DNA of 38,388 nucleotides, from the NCBI GenBank assembly GCA_019694255.1, contig JAIBCI010000070.1:1-38388 (forward strand). Reading direction: 5' to 3'. Source of the stretch: Saprospiraceae bacterium. GTDB lineage: Bacteria; Bacteroidota; Bacteroidia; Chitinophagales; Saprospiraceae. Below, in pieces: positions 10,202-20,700 of the stretch. The notes below the pieces were generated by a model. It was not told where the DNA came from. It made no database searches and saw only the letters and a list, made by a program, of their open reading frames with translations. Position numbers and translations under genes: made by a program. Within the stretch, counting starts at the first letter, position 1. Every line of letters begins with the position of its first letter.

Positions 10202-10894
10202 ATGGCGTGGCTAACTAACTTTTTATTTAAATCATCGATTGGTCAGAAGATCGTGATGAGTATATCGGGGCTGTTCCTGATATTGTTTCTTGTGGTTCAC
10301 CTTTTGGGAAATCTTCAGTTACTGAAAGATGACCATGGAATGTCATTTAATTTTTACACTTATTTTATGACCCACAACCCGCTTATAAAGCTAATTTCCT
10401 ACGTTCTTTATCTGACAATATTGTTGCATACGATTCAGGGCTTGAAAATTTATTTCAGCAACAGAGGCGCCAAAGGTGGATCTTATGTTTCTTCTTCAAC
10501 AGTCAGCGGTAGTCTGGCGTCAAGGTATATGGCTCATTTCGGAAGCATTATTTTTATTTTTATCATCATACATCTATGGCAGTACTGGCTTAAGATGAAA
10601 ATGAATGTGTTGCCAATGATATCCATAGAAGGGCATGATCATCCTTTTGCAGATTTATATACTCCAGTTCAAACTTCTTTCCAAAATGCAGGTAATGTGA
10701 TTTTTTATATTTTCTGCATGCTTATTATAGCCTTCCATTTGTGGCATGGATTTCAATCTGCTTTTCAAACGCTGGGAATCAATCACAAGAAATACACTCC
10801 ATTGATTAAAGTGTTGGGGATGATTTATTCAATTCTCATTCCGCTTGGATTTGCAATGATTCCCCTCTATGTTTTTCTAACACACAACGCTTAA
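10202..10894 (+). CDS. sdhC: Succinate dehydrogenase / fumarate reductase cytochrome b subunit (type B)
   Basis: The product, 230 residues from ATG 10202, begins MAWLTNFLFKSSIGQKI and has five predicted membrane segments with His residues in several of them (VVHLLGNLQ, LLHTIQG, IHLWQYW, FHLWHGFQSA). This is the pattern of the single, di-heme cytochrome b anchor of type B succinate:quinone oxidoreductases. It passes electrons between the flavoprotein/iron-sulfur subunits and quinone in the inner membrane. A TTG at 10151 would extend the frame by 17 codons, but the promoter at 10177 lies inside that extension, so it is rejected. sdhA follows after 6 nt. Confidence 0.93.
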   Translation: MAWLTNFLFKSSIGQKIVMSISGLFLILFLVVHLLGNLQLLKDDHGMSFNFYTYFMTHNPLIKLISYVLYLTILLHTIQGLKIYFSNRGAKGGSYVSSSTVSGSLASRYMAHFGSIIFIFIIIHLWQYWLKMKMNVLPMISIEGHDHPFADLYTPVQTSFQNAGNVIFYIFCMLIIAFHLWHGFQSAFQTLGINHKKYTPLIKVLGMIYSILIPLGFAMIPLYVFLTHNA

Positions 10895-10900
10895 TCTCTG

Positions 10901-12904
10901 ATGATAAAGATCAATTCCAATACTCCAGAAGGTCCTCTCAAAAGCAAATGGACAGATTATAAATCGAAGGTGTCGCTGGTATCCCCAGCGAACAAACGAA
11001 AAATAGAAGTTATTGTGGTCGGTACCGGCTTGGCCGGCGCTTCGGCTGCAGCTAGCCTTGGAGAACTCGGTTACCAGGTGAAGTGTTTTACTTTTCACGA
11101 CAGTCCCAGGAGAGCTCATAGCATTGCTGCGCAGGGAGGGATCAACGCTGCAAAAAATTATCAAAATGATGGGGATAGCGTTTATCGCCTGTTCTATGAT
11201 ACGATCAAAGGTGGAGATTACAGAGCGCGGGAAGCGAATGTCTATCGGCTAGCGGAGGTATCCGCTGCGATCATCGATCAGGCAGTCGCCCAAGGCGTTC
11301 CTTTTGCTCGGGAATACGGAGGTCTGTTGGAGAACAGGTCGTTTGGCGGTGTACAGGTTAGCAGAACATTTTATGCCAGGGGACAGACTGGTCAGCAACT
11401 ATTAATTGGTGCCTACCAATCGCTAAGCCGCCAGATTGCTCTTGGCAACGTTGCCATGTATAACCGGCATGAAATGCTGGACTTGGTTATGATTGATGGT
11501 AAAGCGAGAGGAATAATTGCCCGAAATCTGCTCACTGGCAAAATTGAAAGGTTTGGCGCACATGCGGTTGTTTTAGGGACCGGTGGGTATGGCAATGTAT
11601 TTTATCTTAGTACCAATGCGATGGGTTGCAATGTTACCGCAGCATGGAAAGCAGTCAAACGAGGGGCATTGATGGCCAATCCTTGTTTTACTCAGATACA
11701 TCCTACCTGTATCCCTGTTTCGGGAGATTATCAGTCCAAACTCACGCTTATGTCTGAGTCACTTCGGAATGACGGGAGGGTTTGGGTTCCTGCCAGAAAG
11801 GAGGATGCCCAGGCTATTCAGAAAGGAATGAAAAAAGGATCTGAAATTCCTGAAGCTGACCGTGATTATTTCCTGGAACGCAGATATCCTGCATTTGGAA
11901 ATCTGGTTCCAAGGGATGTTGCTTCAAGAGCAGCCAAAGTGGAGTGTGACAAAGGACACGGTGTAAGTCCGACAGGACTCGCTGTTTTTCTTGATTTTGG
12001 ATCTGCAATCAATCGCTATGGCAAGTCAAAAGCTAATTTGCAGGGTATTCATTCCCCTGACCAGGAAACCATTACCAAACTGGGAACGGAAGAAGTATCT
12101 GAGAAATATGGTAATCTTTTTGAAATGTATGAAAAGATTACCGGCGTCAATCCTTATATCGAACCAATGATGATTTATCCCGCAGTACATTATACAATGG
12201 GAGGCTTATGGGTTGATTATAATCTTGAGACGAATATTCCGGGTCTTTTTGCAACAGGTGAGTGTAATTTTTCTGATCATGGCGCCAACCGTTTGGGAGC
12301 TTCTGCCCTCATGCAGGGATTAGCGGATGGATATTTTGTACTGCCCTATACAATAGGTAATTTTCTTTCAAAAGATATTCGTACCCCGCAGATCAATACC
12401 AACCAGCAGGCATTTGATGAGGCTGAAAGAAATGTGAGGGAACAACTGCAAAAATTACTGGCAATTAAAGGAAATCAAACTGTTGAAGACCTTCATAAAA
12501 AGCTGGGAAAAATCATGTGGGAATATTGCGGTATGTCGCGCAATGCCGTTGGATTGGAAAAAGCAAGGACTATGATCCGTGAGCTTAGAGATGAATTCTG
12601 GCGTGACGTCTACGTACCAGGATCTATAGATGAATTTAATCCCGAACTTGAAAAAGCGATGCGTGTAGCAGATTTTATAGAGCTGGGAGAATTGATGGTC
12701 GTAGATGCACTTAACCGCAATGAATCATGCGGCGGACATTTCAGGGAAGAATATCAGACCGAAGAAGGTGAAACCCTTCGCGATGACGAAAACTTTGCTT
12801 ACGTCGCATCCTGGTTTTGGACAGATCTTAATAAGGATCCTGAACTGATCAAGGAACCGCTGGAATATCAGGAAGTAAAGATTGCATCCAGATCTTACAA
12901 ATAA
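10901..12904 (+). CDS. sdhA: Succinate dehydrogenase / fumarate reductase flavoprotein subunit
   Basis: The 667-residue product has the N-terminal dinucleotide-binding motif [20 protein letters not shown], the FAD-attachment segment [14 protein letters not shown], the substrate-site segments TQIHPTCIP and [11 protein letters not shown], and [20 protein letters not shown] near the C-terminal half. It is the FAD subunit that oxidises succinate or reduces fumarate at the inner membrane. Length and sequence fit the Bacteroidota type B enzyme. It should be co-transcribed with sdhC. The iron-sulfur subunit sdhB, normally next in this group, is not here; the following gene is an unrelated SDR protein with its own promoter. 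Confidence 0.96.
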   Translation: MIKINSNTPEGPLKSKWTDYKSKVSLVSPANKRKIEVIVVGTGLAGASAAASLGELGYQVKCFTFHDSPRRAHSIAAQGGINAAKNYQNDGDSVYRLFYDTIKGGDYRAREANVYRLAEVSAAIIDQAVAQGVPFAREYGGLLENRSFGGVQVSRTFYARGQTGQQLLIGAYQSLSRQIALGNVAMYNRHEMLDLVMIDGKARGIIARNLLTGKIERFGAHAVVLGTGGYGNVFYLSTNAMGCNVTAAWKAVKRGALMANPCFTQIHPTCIPVSGDYQSKLTLMSESLRNDGRVWVPARKEDAQAIQKGMKKGSEIPEADRDYFLERRYPAFGNLVPRDVASRAAKVECDKGHGVSPTGLAVFLDFGSAINRYGKSKANLQGIHSPDQETITKLGTEEVSEKYGNLFEMYEKITGVNPYIEPMMIYPAVHYTMGGLWVDYNLETNIPGLFATGECNFSDHGANRLGASALMQGLADGYFVLPYTIGNFLSKDIRTPQINTNQQAFDEAERNVREQLQKLLAIKGNQTVEDLHKKLGKIMWEYCGMSRNAVGLEKARTMIRELRDEFWRDVYVPGSIDEFNPELEKAMRVADFIELGELMVVDALNRNESCGGHFREEYQTEEGETLRDDENFAYVASWFWTDLNKDPELIKEPLEYQEVKIASRSYK

Positions 12905-12911
12905 CAGGAAT

Positions 12912-12919
12912 TACTTTTG
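12912..12919 (+). promoter_or_regulatory. -7 promoter element after sdhA (TACTTTTG)
   Basis: TACTTTTG matches TAnnTTTG. It begins 8 nt after the sdhA stop and lies 22 nt before the TTG start at 12942, so the SDR gene probably starts a new transcription unit. Confidence 0.55.
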
Positions 12920-12941
12920 CACCTGATAATTAAGGGCGGTT

Positions 12942-14489
12942 TTGTCGGAAGAACAAAAATCTGAAATTTTAGATCCCCAGTTCATCGAGCAATGCATTAG
13001 AATGCTTCGCTCTCTGAGTGAAAACAGTGCATTGATCACAAGCCTGTCTGAAGAACAATACAGGGAGTTGAGTCGGGTGGCAGGAATTTTTTCACGCCCT
13101 GGGAGGACAGAAAGGAAGCAAAGAAACAAGGCACAGAAAAAGGAAGCACAAAAACAGGCCCGGATGGTCAACAAATTGGCTACGGCTTCCAGTGGTATAC
13201 GAAAGGCCCGAGAAAATGCTGTTTTTACAGCTCCTCAACAAATTGGTACAGAAGCCGGTATGGAAATGCCTTCTCATTCCAAGCTGAATAGTCCGCGTAA
13301 TTGCTATATCTGCAAAAAACTGTATACAGAAATTCATCACTTCTATGATGCCATGTGTAAGGAGTGTGGAGATTTTAACTACTTCAAGCGTTTTCAGCAT
13401 TGTGATCTGCGTGGTCAAACGGCTTTGATTACTGGTGCCAGGTTGAAAATAGGTTATCAGGCAACTTTAAAAATGTTGCGAAGCGGAGCCAGAGTCATTG
13501 CAACAACAAGATTTCCTATTGATGCTGCAATACGATTTGCAAAAGAGGAAGACTTTAATCAATGGAAAGACAGACTTCACATATATGGTCTCGATCTGCG
13601 GCACATCCCCAGTGTGGAAATATTTTGCAGATACTTTGAAAATAAATATGAACGTCTTGATTTGTTGCTCAACAATGCTGCCCAGACCGTCAGAAGACCA
13701 CCTGGTTTTTTTCAGCATTTGATGGACACTGAAAAATCGGGATTTAATGATCTTTCTCCAGATGTCAAGTTGATACTTAAAGATTACCGAGAACTAACCA
13801 GTACTTTATTGGGGCATGAAGTAAATTCTGATCATCAATCCATTCAGCGCTTGTCCTGGGATCATCAACAGACAGGAATGGGAATTACTTCATCAGCCCT
13901 TTTATCACAGATTCCTTATGCATTGGAAAATAGTGATGTGGACCACAGCATTTTTCCGTCAGGTCATCTTGATGTAGATCTTCAGCAAGTAGATTTACGG
14001 GTAACGAACAGTTGGCGCCTCAAACTCGGAGATATTCAGACCGCTGAGATGATCGAAGTCCAACTCGTCAATGCGATTGCCCCTTTTGTTCTTAATAACC
14101 GACTAATTCCGCTCATGAAGAAGAATCCGACAGGGTGCAGACATATTGTCAACGTCACCGCAATGGAAGGAAAATTCTACCGCTTCAGTAAAGCAGCAAG
14201 ACATCCACATACCAATATGGCCAAGGCAGCATTGAACATGATGACACATACGGCGGCATCTGAACTTGCCGATTATGGGATTTTTATGAATGCCGTCGAC
14301 ACTGGCTGGGTGACAGATGAAGACCCGATTGAACTTGCACGATTTAAAGCAGATACGCACGATTTTCAACCACCACTGGATATTGTGGACGGGGCAGCAA
14401 GGATCTGCGATCCTTTTATCGACGGAATTTTAACTGGGCAACACTGGTGTGGGAAATTTCTGAAAGATTACAGACCAATAGATTGGTAA
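12942..14489 (+). CDS. Atypical SDR-family protein with N-terminal four-cysteine module
   Basis: The 515-residue product (TTG start, [10 protein letters not shown]; an ATG at 13002 is the alternative) has three parts. Residues 1-110 are helical and charged. Cys121, Cys124, Cys139 and Cys142 (CYIC ... CKEC) form a likely zinc ribbon. A short-chain dehydrogenase/reductase fold follows: nucleotide-binding TGARLKIG at 164-171, where one glycine of TGxxxGxG is replaced by Lys, and NNAA at 244-247. The segment aligning with the catalytic YxxxK helix reads [12 protein letters not shown], with Thr424 in the Tyr place. A separate YxxxK occurs at 413-417 (YRFSK). A long insertion lies between residues 250 and 370. 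NAD(P)-dependent chemistry is plausible but substrate is unknown. The start is chosen from the promoter 22 nt upstream. Confidence 0.75.
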   Translation: MSEEQKSEILDPQFIEQCIRMLRSLSENSALITSLSEEQYRELSRVAGIFSRPGRTERKQRNKAQKKEAQKQARMVNKLATASSGIRKARENAVFTAPQQIGTEAGMEMPSHSKLNSPRNCYICKKLYTEIHHFYDAMCKECGDFNYFKRFQHCDLRGQTALITGARLKIGYQATLKMLRSGARVIATTRFPIDAAIRFAKEEDFNQWKDRLHIYGLDLRHIPSVEIFCRYFENKYERLDLLLNNAAQTVRRPPGFFQHLMDTEKSGFNDLSPDVKLILKDYRELTSTLLGHEVNSDHQSIQRLSWDHQQTGMGITSSALLSQIPYALENSDVDHSIFPSGHLDVDLQQVDLRVTNSWRLKLGDIQTAEMIEVQLVNAIAPFVLNNRLIPLMKKNPTGCRHIVNVTAMEGKFYRFSKAARHPHTNMAKAALNMMTHTAASELADYGIFMNAVDTGWVTDEDPIELARFKADTHDFQPPLDIVDGAARICDPFIDGILTGQHWCGKFLKDYRPIDW

Positions 14490-14523
14490 GTGGGCCAATA
14501 GCACATTTTTTACGCTGTTTCTT

Positions 14524-14531
14524 TACCTTTG
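14524..14531 (+). promoter_or_regulatory. -7 promoter element for asnS (TACCTTTG)
   Basis: TACCTTTG matches TAnnTTTG and lies 16 nt before the GTG start at 14548, supporting that non-ATG start. Confidence 0.6.
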
Positions 14532-14547
14532 CGGAAAATAGAAGATC

Positions 14548-15981
14548 GTGAAGCGCATTAGGGTTATTGAAATTATTCAGACAGAACCAAAGAATCAGAA
14601 CGTTTTGGTCAAAGGTTGGGTAAGAAGTTTCAGAAGCAATCGGTTTATTGCACTCAACGACGGTTCCACGATCAATAACATCCAGCTGGTTATCGATTTT
14701 GAGAATTTTCCTGAAGATCAAATCCGACGCATTACTGTGGGATCTTGTATCGCTGCGCAAGGAGAGCTTATACCATCACAGGGATCCGGTCAAAAATCCG
14801 AGGTCCGTGTTGTTCAGTTTGAAATACTGGGTGATGCCGATCCGGGGATCTATCCACTTCAGCCAAAAAAACATAGCCTTGAATTTTTAAGAGAAATTGC
14901 ACACCTGAGGTTCAGGACCAATACATTTGGCTCAATATTCAGAATCCGTCACCACGTTGCTTTTGCTATTCATAGATTTTTTCATGAGCGTGGATTTTAC
15001 TATCTTCATTCGCCAGTTATTACCGCATCCGATGCAGAGGGTGCAGGTGAGATGTTTCATGTGACTTCACTGGATTTATCCCGTATTCCTTTTAACGATC
15101 AAAAAGAAGTCGAATACAAAAAGGACTTTTTCGGACGGCCGGCGAATTTAACAGTCTCAGGGCAGCTGGAGGCTGAACTTGCAGCGATGGCGCTTTCTCA
15201 GGTTTATACCTTTGGACCTACGTTTCGTGCTGAAAATTCCAACACCACACGCCATCTCGCAGAATTCTGGATGATCGAGCCAGAAGTTGCCTTCAATGAC
15301 ATTTTTGATAATATGGACCTTGCTGAGGATATGCTCAAGTATGTGATAGGCAAGGTGATGACAGAATGTACAGATGATTTAAAATTTCTTTTGGATCGAG
15401 AGGAGGAAGAGCAGAAATCCAAACCTCAGCAGGAGAGAAATGAAATGAATTTACTGCAGCGACTACAGTTTTGTCTGGATCATCAGTTCGAACGTGTCAG
15501 TTATACTGATGCTATAGAAATTCTGCGCAACAGCAATCCTAATAAAAAAGGTAAATTTCAGTATGCTGTTGAAAGTTGGGGTACAGATCTTCAATCCGAA
15601 CATGAGAGGTATCTTGTTGAAAAGCATTATAAAAAACCGGTTATATTATTTAATTACCCCAAGGATATCAAAGCATTCTATATGCGGCAAAATGATGATG
15701 GCAAAACGGTTGCGGCCATGGATATTTTGTTTCCTGGAATTGGAGAAATTGTCGGCGGATCACAACGTGAAGAGCGCTATGACAGGTTGGCATCGCGCAT
15801 GAAAGAAATGCATATTCCTACAGAAGAAATGTACTGGTATCTGGACACCAGGCGCTTTGGAAGTTGTCCTCACGCAGGGTTTGGTCTTGGTTTTGAACGG
15901 CTAATGCTATTTATTACGGGAATGGGAAATATAAGGGATGTTATTCCATTTCCAAGATATCCTGGTTATGCAGAATTTTAA
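14548..15981 (+). CDS. asnS: Asparaginyl-tRNA synthetase
   Basis: The 477-residue product (GTG start) charges tRNA-Asn with asparagine using ATP. The N-terminal 100 residues form the OB-fold anticodon-binding domain ([31 protein letters not shown]). The class II catalytic core follows, with motif 2 as [20 protein letters not shown] and motif 3 as [20 protein letters not shown]. The [18 protein letters not shown] pattern and the inserted region around residues 200-320 distinguish AsnRS from AspRS. The start is placed by the promoter just upstream and by the OB-fold beginning directly after it. ompH-like follows after 28 nt and may share the transcript. Confidence 0.96.
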   Translation: MKRIRVIEIIQTEPKNQNVLVKGWVRSFRSNRFIALNDGSTINNIQLVIDFENFPEDQIRRITVGSCIAAQGELIPSQGSGQKSEVRVVQFEILGDADPGIYPLQPKKHSLEFLREIAHLRFRTNTFGSIFRIRHHVAFAIHRFFHERGFYYLHSPVITASDAEGAGEMFHVTSLDLSRIPFNDQKEVEYKKDFFGRPANLTVSGQLEAELAAMALSQVYTFGPTFRAENSNTTRHLAEFWMIEPEVAFNDIFDNMDLAEDMLKYVIGKVMTECTDDLKFLLDREEEEQKSKPQQERNEMNLLQRLQFCLDHQFERVSYTDAIEILRNSNPNKKGKFQYAVESWGTDLQSEHERYLVEKHYKKPVILFNYPKDIKAFYMRQNDDGKTVAAMDILFPGIGEIVGGSQREERYDRLASRMKEMHIPTEEMYWYLDTRRFGSCPHAGFGLGFERLMLFITGMGNIRDVIPFPRYPGYAEF

Positions 15982-16009
15982 TAAGAAATAAATCACAAGA
16001 TCAGATAAA

Positions 16010-16606
16010 ATGAAGAATCTCAATTGGATCCTGCATGCCATCAGCATAGCAGGATTAGTATTTCTGTTTTGGCAAAATCAATCGCTGAAAAAGAATCATG
16101 CACCTGGTGTGAATGCCCTTCCCGCAGCAAGTATTGGCAGCAGTAACGGTATGAAACCAATAGCTTATTTTGTATCGGACAGCTTGTTGTCGAAGCTTGA
16201 GTTTTTTAAGAAATCAGAAGATGAGTTTAAAGCTAAACGCGAACGTATGGCCGGTGAATTAAAGGCAAGAGAAAACAGCTTTCAGAAAGAAATTCAGCAG
16301 TTGCAGAGCAATGCTCCAAATCTGACGCGCAATGAGATGGAGTCGGCACAGAAGAGACTCGCCAAAATGGAACAAGAACTGATGGAGAAAAAAGAGAAGA
16401 TGGAGCAACAGTTCGCCGAAGAAACGGCAGAGTTTAACGAAAAACTGCATCAAAAAGTTGTCGCCTATCTGCAAGAAGTCAATCAAGATAGCCGATACAG
16501 CTATGTATTTTCAGTGGCCCGCGAGGGTAATATTTTTTATGCGGATTCCAGCTACAACATAACTGAAGAGATGGTACGCGCACTTAACGAAAAGTATAGC
16601 AAATAA
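16010..16606 (+). CDS. OmpH/Skp-family periplasmic chaperone-like protein
   Basis: The 198-residue product has an uncleaved-looking N-terminal hydrophobic segment (residues 6-24, WILHAISIAGLVFLFW), then a predicted long antiparallel coiled coil (about residues 60-150) rich in Glu, Lys and Gln, then a conserved C-terminal piece (YLQEVNQDSRYSYVFS ... NIFYADSSYNIT). The beginning of the mature part, IAYFVSDSLLSKLEFFK, matches the OmpH start pattern. Family members bind unfolded outer-membrane proteins in the periplasm; here the segment would tether the chaperone to the inner membrane. It may be co-transcribed with asnS (28-nt gap). Confidence 0.85.
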   Translation: MKNLNWILHAISIAGLVFLFWQNQSLKKNHAPGVNALPAASIGSSNGMKPIAYFVSDSLLSKLEFFKKSEDEFKAKRERMAGELKARENSFQKEIQQLQSNAPNLTRNEMESAQKRLAKMEQELMEKKEKMEQQFAEETAEFNEKLHQKVVAYLQEVNQDSRYSYVFSVAREGNIFYADSSYNITEEMVRALNEKYSK

Positions 16607-16636
16607 GATAATTTTTTATTTACCGGATCGCTTCAC

Positions 16637-16660
16637 ACTTTATCACTGAGTTGATAAAGT
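16637..16660 (+). terminator. Inverted repeat downstream of the OmpH-like gene
   Basis: ACTTTATCA (16637-16645) and TGATAAAGT (16652-16660) form a perfect 9-bp stem with a 6-nt loop, 31 nt past the stop. It is A+T-rich and has no clean T-tract, so its role as terminator is uncertain. Confidence 0.35.
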
Positions 16661-16741
16661 ATGAGGTGTTGATGATTTGTTTTCTTAGGGATATTATGTC
16701 CATTTAAGAATAATTTTCATGGGGAAGAGTCACAAAACGGC

Positions 16742-16774
16742 AAAAAAAAACCGGAGTTATGAGCGCCCCGGTTT
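16742..16774 (-). terminator. Rho-independent terminator of the OmpA-family gene
   Basis: Read on the minus strand, AAACCGG, a 13-nt loop and CCGGTTT form a 7-bp stem followed by a run of T. On the plus strand the A-tract is 16742-16750 and the arms are 16748-16754 and 16768-16774. It lies 56 nt after the stop of the minus-strand OmpA gene. Confidence 0.75.
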
Positions 16775-16829
16775 ACAGTAGTAGGTAGATAAAAATTGAT
16801 AGGCAAACTTTTTTGCCCCATGTAATTCT

Positions 16830-17468
16830 TTAGAATAGTTTGAGTATAGTTATTTCAATCCGATTGTTAATTAATTGGCCTTCCATTGTCTTGTTATCAG
16901 CAACGGGATATTTACTTCCAAATCCCTTGATATCAATTCTTTCAGGTGCTACGCCTGCCGCTACGACTTCCTTCTTGATATACTCAACCCTTGCTTGAGA
17001 AACCTTGAGCAGCTTGTCCGGGTTGCCATTATTATCCGTGTAGCATTCCATTTTAATTCTCATATTGGGAAACAGAATCATAACTTTGGCAAGTTCGTCT
17101 ATTTCAGACCTTGATTTTGGCTCCAATTCAGCGGTTAGCCCTTTCCACCTCAATTCGATAAACTTAAATATTTCCCCGTAATCATAGACACCGTCCCGAA
17201 TAAATCCCGAAAGCTGGCTTCCCAGGTTGCCCTCTGTCATTTTCATCTGGCTCAGTTGATCCAATGCCTGTCTGGTCTGATCAGACAATTGATGTTTGAA
17301 AAGATACGAACTATCTTTTTCAATCTCTGTTGCAGAGATTTTCTGAGGCTCCTTGCTTTCTGCGACTTTTTCTTTACAGGAAAACAGAATAAAGAGTACA
17401 CCTCCTATAATGGCTGCTAAGCTATCCATGGTGTACGCAAAATACCCTGATTTAATGTTTTTCATCAT
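16830..17468 (-). CDS. OmpA-family lipoprotein (peptidoglycan-associated)
   Basis: The C-terminal 110 residues form an OmpA-like peptidoglycan-binding domain: IKMECYTDNNGNPDKLLKVS, the RVEYIKKEV helix, PERIDIKGFGSKYPVADN and NNRIEITI. The Asp of YTDNNG and the Arg of NNRIEI are the usual diaminopimelate-binding residues. The N-terminus has a hydrophobic stretch (SLAAIIGGVLFILFSC) ending in an LFSC lipobox, so it is probably an outer-membrane lipoprotein. Candidate starts are a TTG at 17522 and ATGs at 17513, 17468 and 17465. The ATG at 17468 gives a signal peptide of ordinary length and is used here. No TAnnTTTG element was seen upstream. Confidence 0.8.
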   Translation of the reverse strand: MMKNIKSGYFAYTMDSLAAIIGGVLFILFSCKEKVAESKEPQKISATEIEKDSSYLFKHQLSDQTRQALDQLSQMKMTEGNLGSQLSGFIRDGVYDYGEIFKFIELRWKGLTAELEPKSRSEIDELAKVMILFPNMRIKMECYTDNNGNPDKLLKVSQARVEYIKKEVVAAGVAPERIDIKGFGSKYPVADNKTMEGQLINNRIEITILKLF

Positions 17469-17791
17469 GTTAATAACGAATACTTTTGAAATAATGTTGG
17501 TTTTTAAAGACATAATTAACAAATTTTTAAAATAAAAAATAATTATTTTAAATTTAGCAAAATATAATTCTGTGCCTAAGTTATATATTTTAAAAATTAA
17601 AGATATATAAATAATTGAATTTGTTCACCTTAATTTTAAAAAACACCAATTAAGGAGCCCTTTACTAAATGACAATTTGTCTTGACGCAGTTTTTTTAGT
17701 ATCCGAACACACTTTCGCCCGTATTTTGTAAATATTTCGCTCATTCCATGGAACAGTTTTAATATTTTGCCCTAACGTTTAATAACACCAG

Positions 17792-20700
17792 ATGGAGCCA
17801 AACATGAATAATACGGATTATTCCACCCAATCAGACCAAAGTCTGAACAAGCAGGCTGGCGAATTGTATAGCCTCATAGAAGATTTGATTAGGTCTATGA
17901 CGAAAGACAGCCGTCAGATTTTCTTTAATCTCAGCGACCGGCTGTCCTATATGCTCACTACGCAGATCATCAGTCAGGAAGATTATTTGGATATCCATGA
18001 TTGGCTCTTTAAGTGGGAATTCGAATTTTCAATTTTACATTCAGCAGAGCGCGAAGCGTGGTACAGAAAAGGTAATTATTGCCGGGCCAGATTAATTCAA
18101 ATATCAGGGGAGGAAGTCCCTTTGGAATTGAAACCATATTTGGATTCAATCCATCACGTAAGACAAGTCGTTCCCGAGGAGATGGTTATTGGTTATTGTC
18201 GTGCAGAATGGGTGAACCACAAGAATGGAGTATTGGAATTTGTATTGGAATCGGCTCAAGGTGCAATCATTCAAATCTCAGAGCGGGATATGGAGCGCCG
18301 ATGGCTCAATCAATTGATTAAAATAAACAGAATTTACGCTTTCCCAATCCCTGTGTATCTGCATGACCTCAAAAAAGAGGGTTTCCAATGGCGATGTGGT
18401 ACGGTTGTTATTTTTCCTGATTTTCTGATCGATGTAACGGCTGTGGCTGAATGTTATGAATCCACAGCATCAACACCGGCAAGGCATCTTATTTCACTTT
18501 ATAAAGAGCGCGTCTCAAGCAAGGCAATATTGATCGGGACTTCAGCAAATGAGTTTTTGGATGAGTTAATTTTGAATCCATATCAGGACTATGAAACGCT
18601 TCTGCGTAAGGTGTATAATAAATTTTCATTGAGTATTGCAGCTTTAAATGAAGAAGACTTTAATGATTTCAAGTATCAGAGCAGCTTACATTACAAACAC
18701 CTCAGTGAACTGGTGAGAACAGGTTTTGGAAATCGGGTCAGCAAACTGGAAAAATGTATTCTCGAACCAAGTTTTCTTTCAGTATGTTATGGCCTTCAGG
18801 GTCGTCTTGATATTCTGGTTGATCAGGATCCTCAAATGATCATCGAATTAAAAAGTGGACGGCCGTATCAGACTAACAGCGAAGGCATTAGTGCGTCACA
18901 TCATGCGCAGGCACTGATGTATCGTATGTTGATTGAATCGGCAGGTATCAATCATCAGGATCTTCATGCCTGGATTCTGTATTCTGTTTTAAATTCTGAC
19001 AGTCTCAGACCTGCAATGGATCAACCTTCTTTGAGAAAGCAGCTTCTTGAAATCAGAAATTCCATCGTGCTGATTCATATGAACCTTGCTCTGGTTGAAC
19101 CCAATGATTCCACGATTCTCGATCAGGTTCATCCCGATTGGTTCGATCAGGCTGGAACTTTTGCGAGGAGAGACGGAATGCAATGGTTTAACATTTATAG
19201 TACCCTTTCAAAAATTGAGAAAAAATATTTTCGTCAGCATAGCTATTTTATTGCAAGGGAACTACTCATCTCGAAATGTGGAATGCACGATACACGACAC
19301 GTTCAGGGCCTTGCATCGATGTGGCGCCTCTCGCCGCAGGAAAAAATTCAACAGTATCTGTTGTTAAATAACCTGGAGATAAGTAGTATTATTCATGAAG
19401 ATCATGATTCACCAGTTATTGTACTTAAGCGATCAGTAAGGGATAATGCAATGACTCCATTCAGAGCGGGAGATACAATGGTATTATATCCTGATGAAAG
19501 AGATGGTCGAGGGATGCTTCGTCACCTTGTCCATAAATGTACTATTATAGAAATTAGCAACAATGAGATTAAAGTACGTTTAAGAGGAAGACAGTTTGAA
19601 AATGAAGCGGCCCGGCATCGGAGCTGGTGTCTTGAAGGAGATAGTCTGGAAAGGCCTTTTATGTATCAGTTTGCCGGGTTATTTGAATTTGCTTCAGCAC
19701 CGGCGAGATACAGATCTAAAATTTTGGGCATTGAGGCTCCACGTGGAGTTCATGATACTAATATCAATGAGGAGTCCATAGATGAACTTGTGCTCAGAGC
19801 TGCAGGTTCGCTAGATTATTTTTTATTGTGGGGCCCACCGGGATCTGGCAAAACAAGTGTTTTTTTGACTAAGCTCATCAATGCTATCCTTAATACTGAC
19901 GAAGAAGGAATATTGTTGTTGGCTTATACTAACCGTGCAGTAGATGAGATTTGCGACGTTATTGAAAAACTAACGACTGCGGGTGATTATATTCGAATTG
20001 GCTCCCGGTATGGAAGCAGGCCGGACTTTCATCACAGGTTGTACGATCAGATAGCTGCTAACTTCGCAACCCGCTCTTTACTGAACCAAAAACTACAAAG
20101 TACCAGAATTTTTACAGGCACCATCGCCAGCATTCACGGTAAGCCGGAGTTGTTTTCATTGAAAAAATTTAGCACCATAATTATTGATGAAGCATCTCAA
20201 ATACTTGAGTCGGGCCTGATTGGTTTGTTGTCCCGGTTCAACAGGTTTATTTTAATTGGTGATCATCTCCAGCTTCCTGCTGTGACTTTACAAACTCCGG
20301 AGCAGACCGTTGTTAAAGACGAAGATCTGCTTGCTGCAGGGATGCGATCTACAGGTGAATCCTTATTTGAGAGACTCTTTAGGCAATGTGAAGAGAAACA
20401 ATGGGATCATGCAATCGGAATGTTGACCAGACAGGGAAGGATGCATGAGGATATCATGAAATTTCCATCAACAAAATTTTACAAAGGATCTTTGCAATTG
20501 GTCAACCAACAAGTCGATGGCTTTCAGCGATCAAACAAAATTATGGGTGTGATTGATTGGCCGGAGGATCCTTGGAGCCGTTTACTCAGGCAGTCCCGGA
20601 CTATATTTATTCCGGTACAAGTTGAAAACAATCAGATCTCGGGAAAGAGTAATGCCAATGAAGGAAAGATAGTCTCGGAAATTATCCACGCCTGGCAAAA

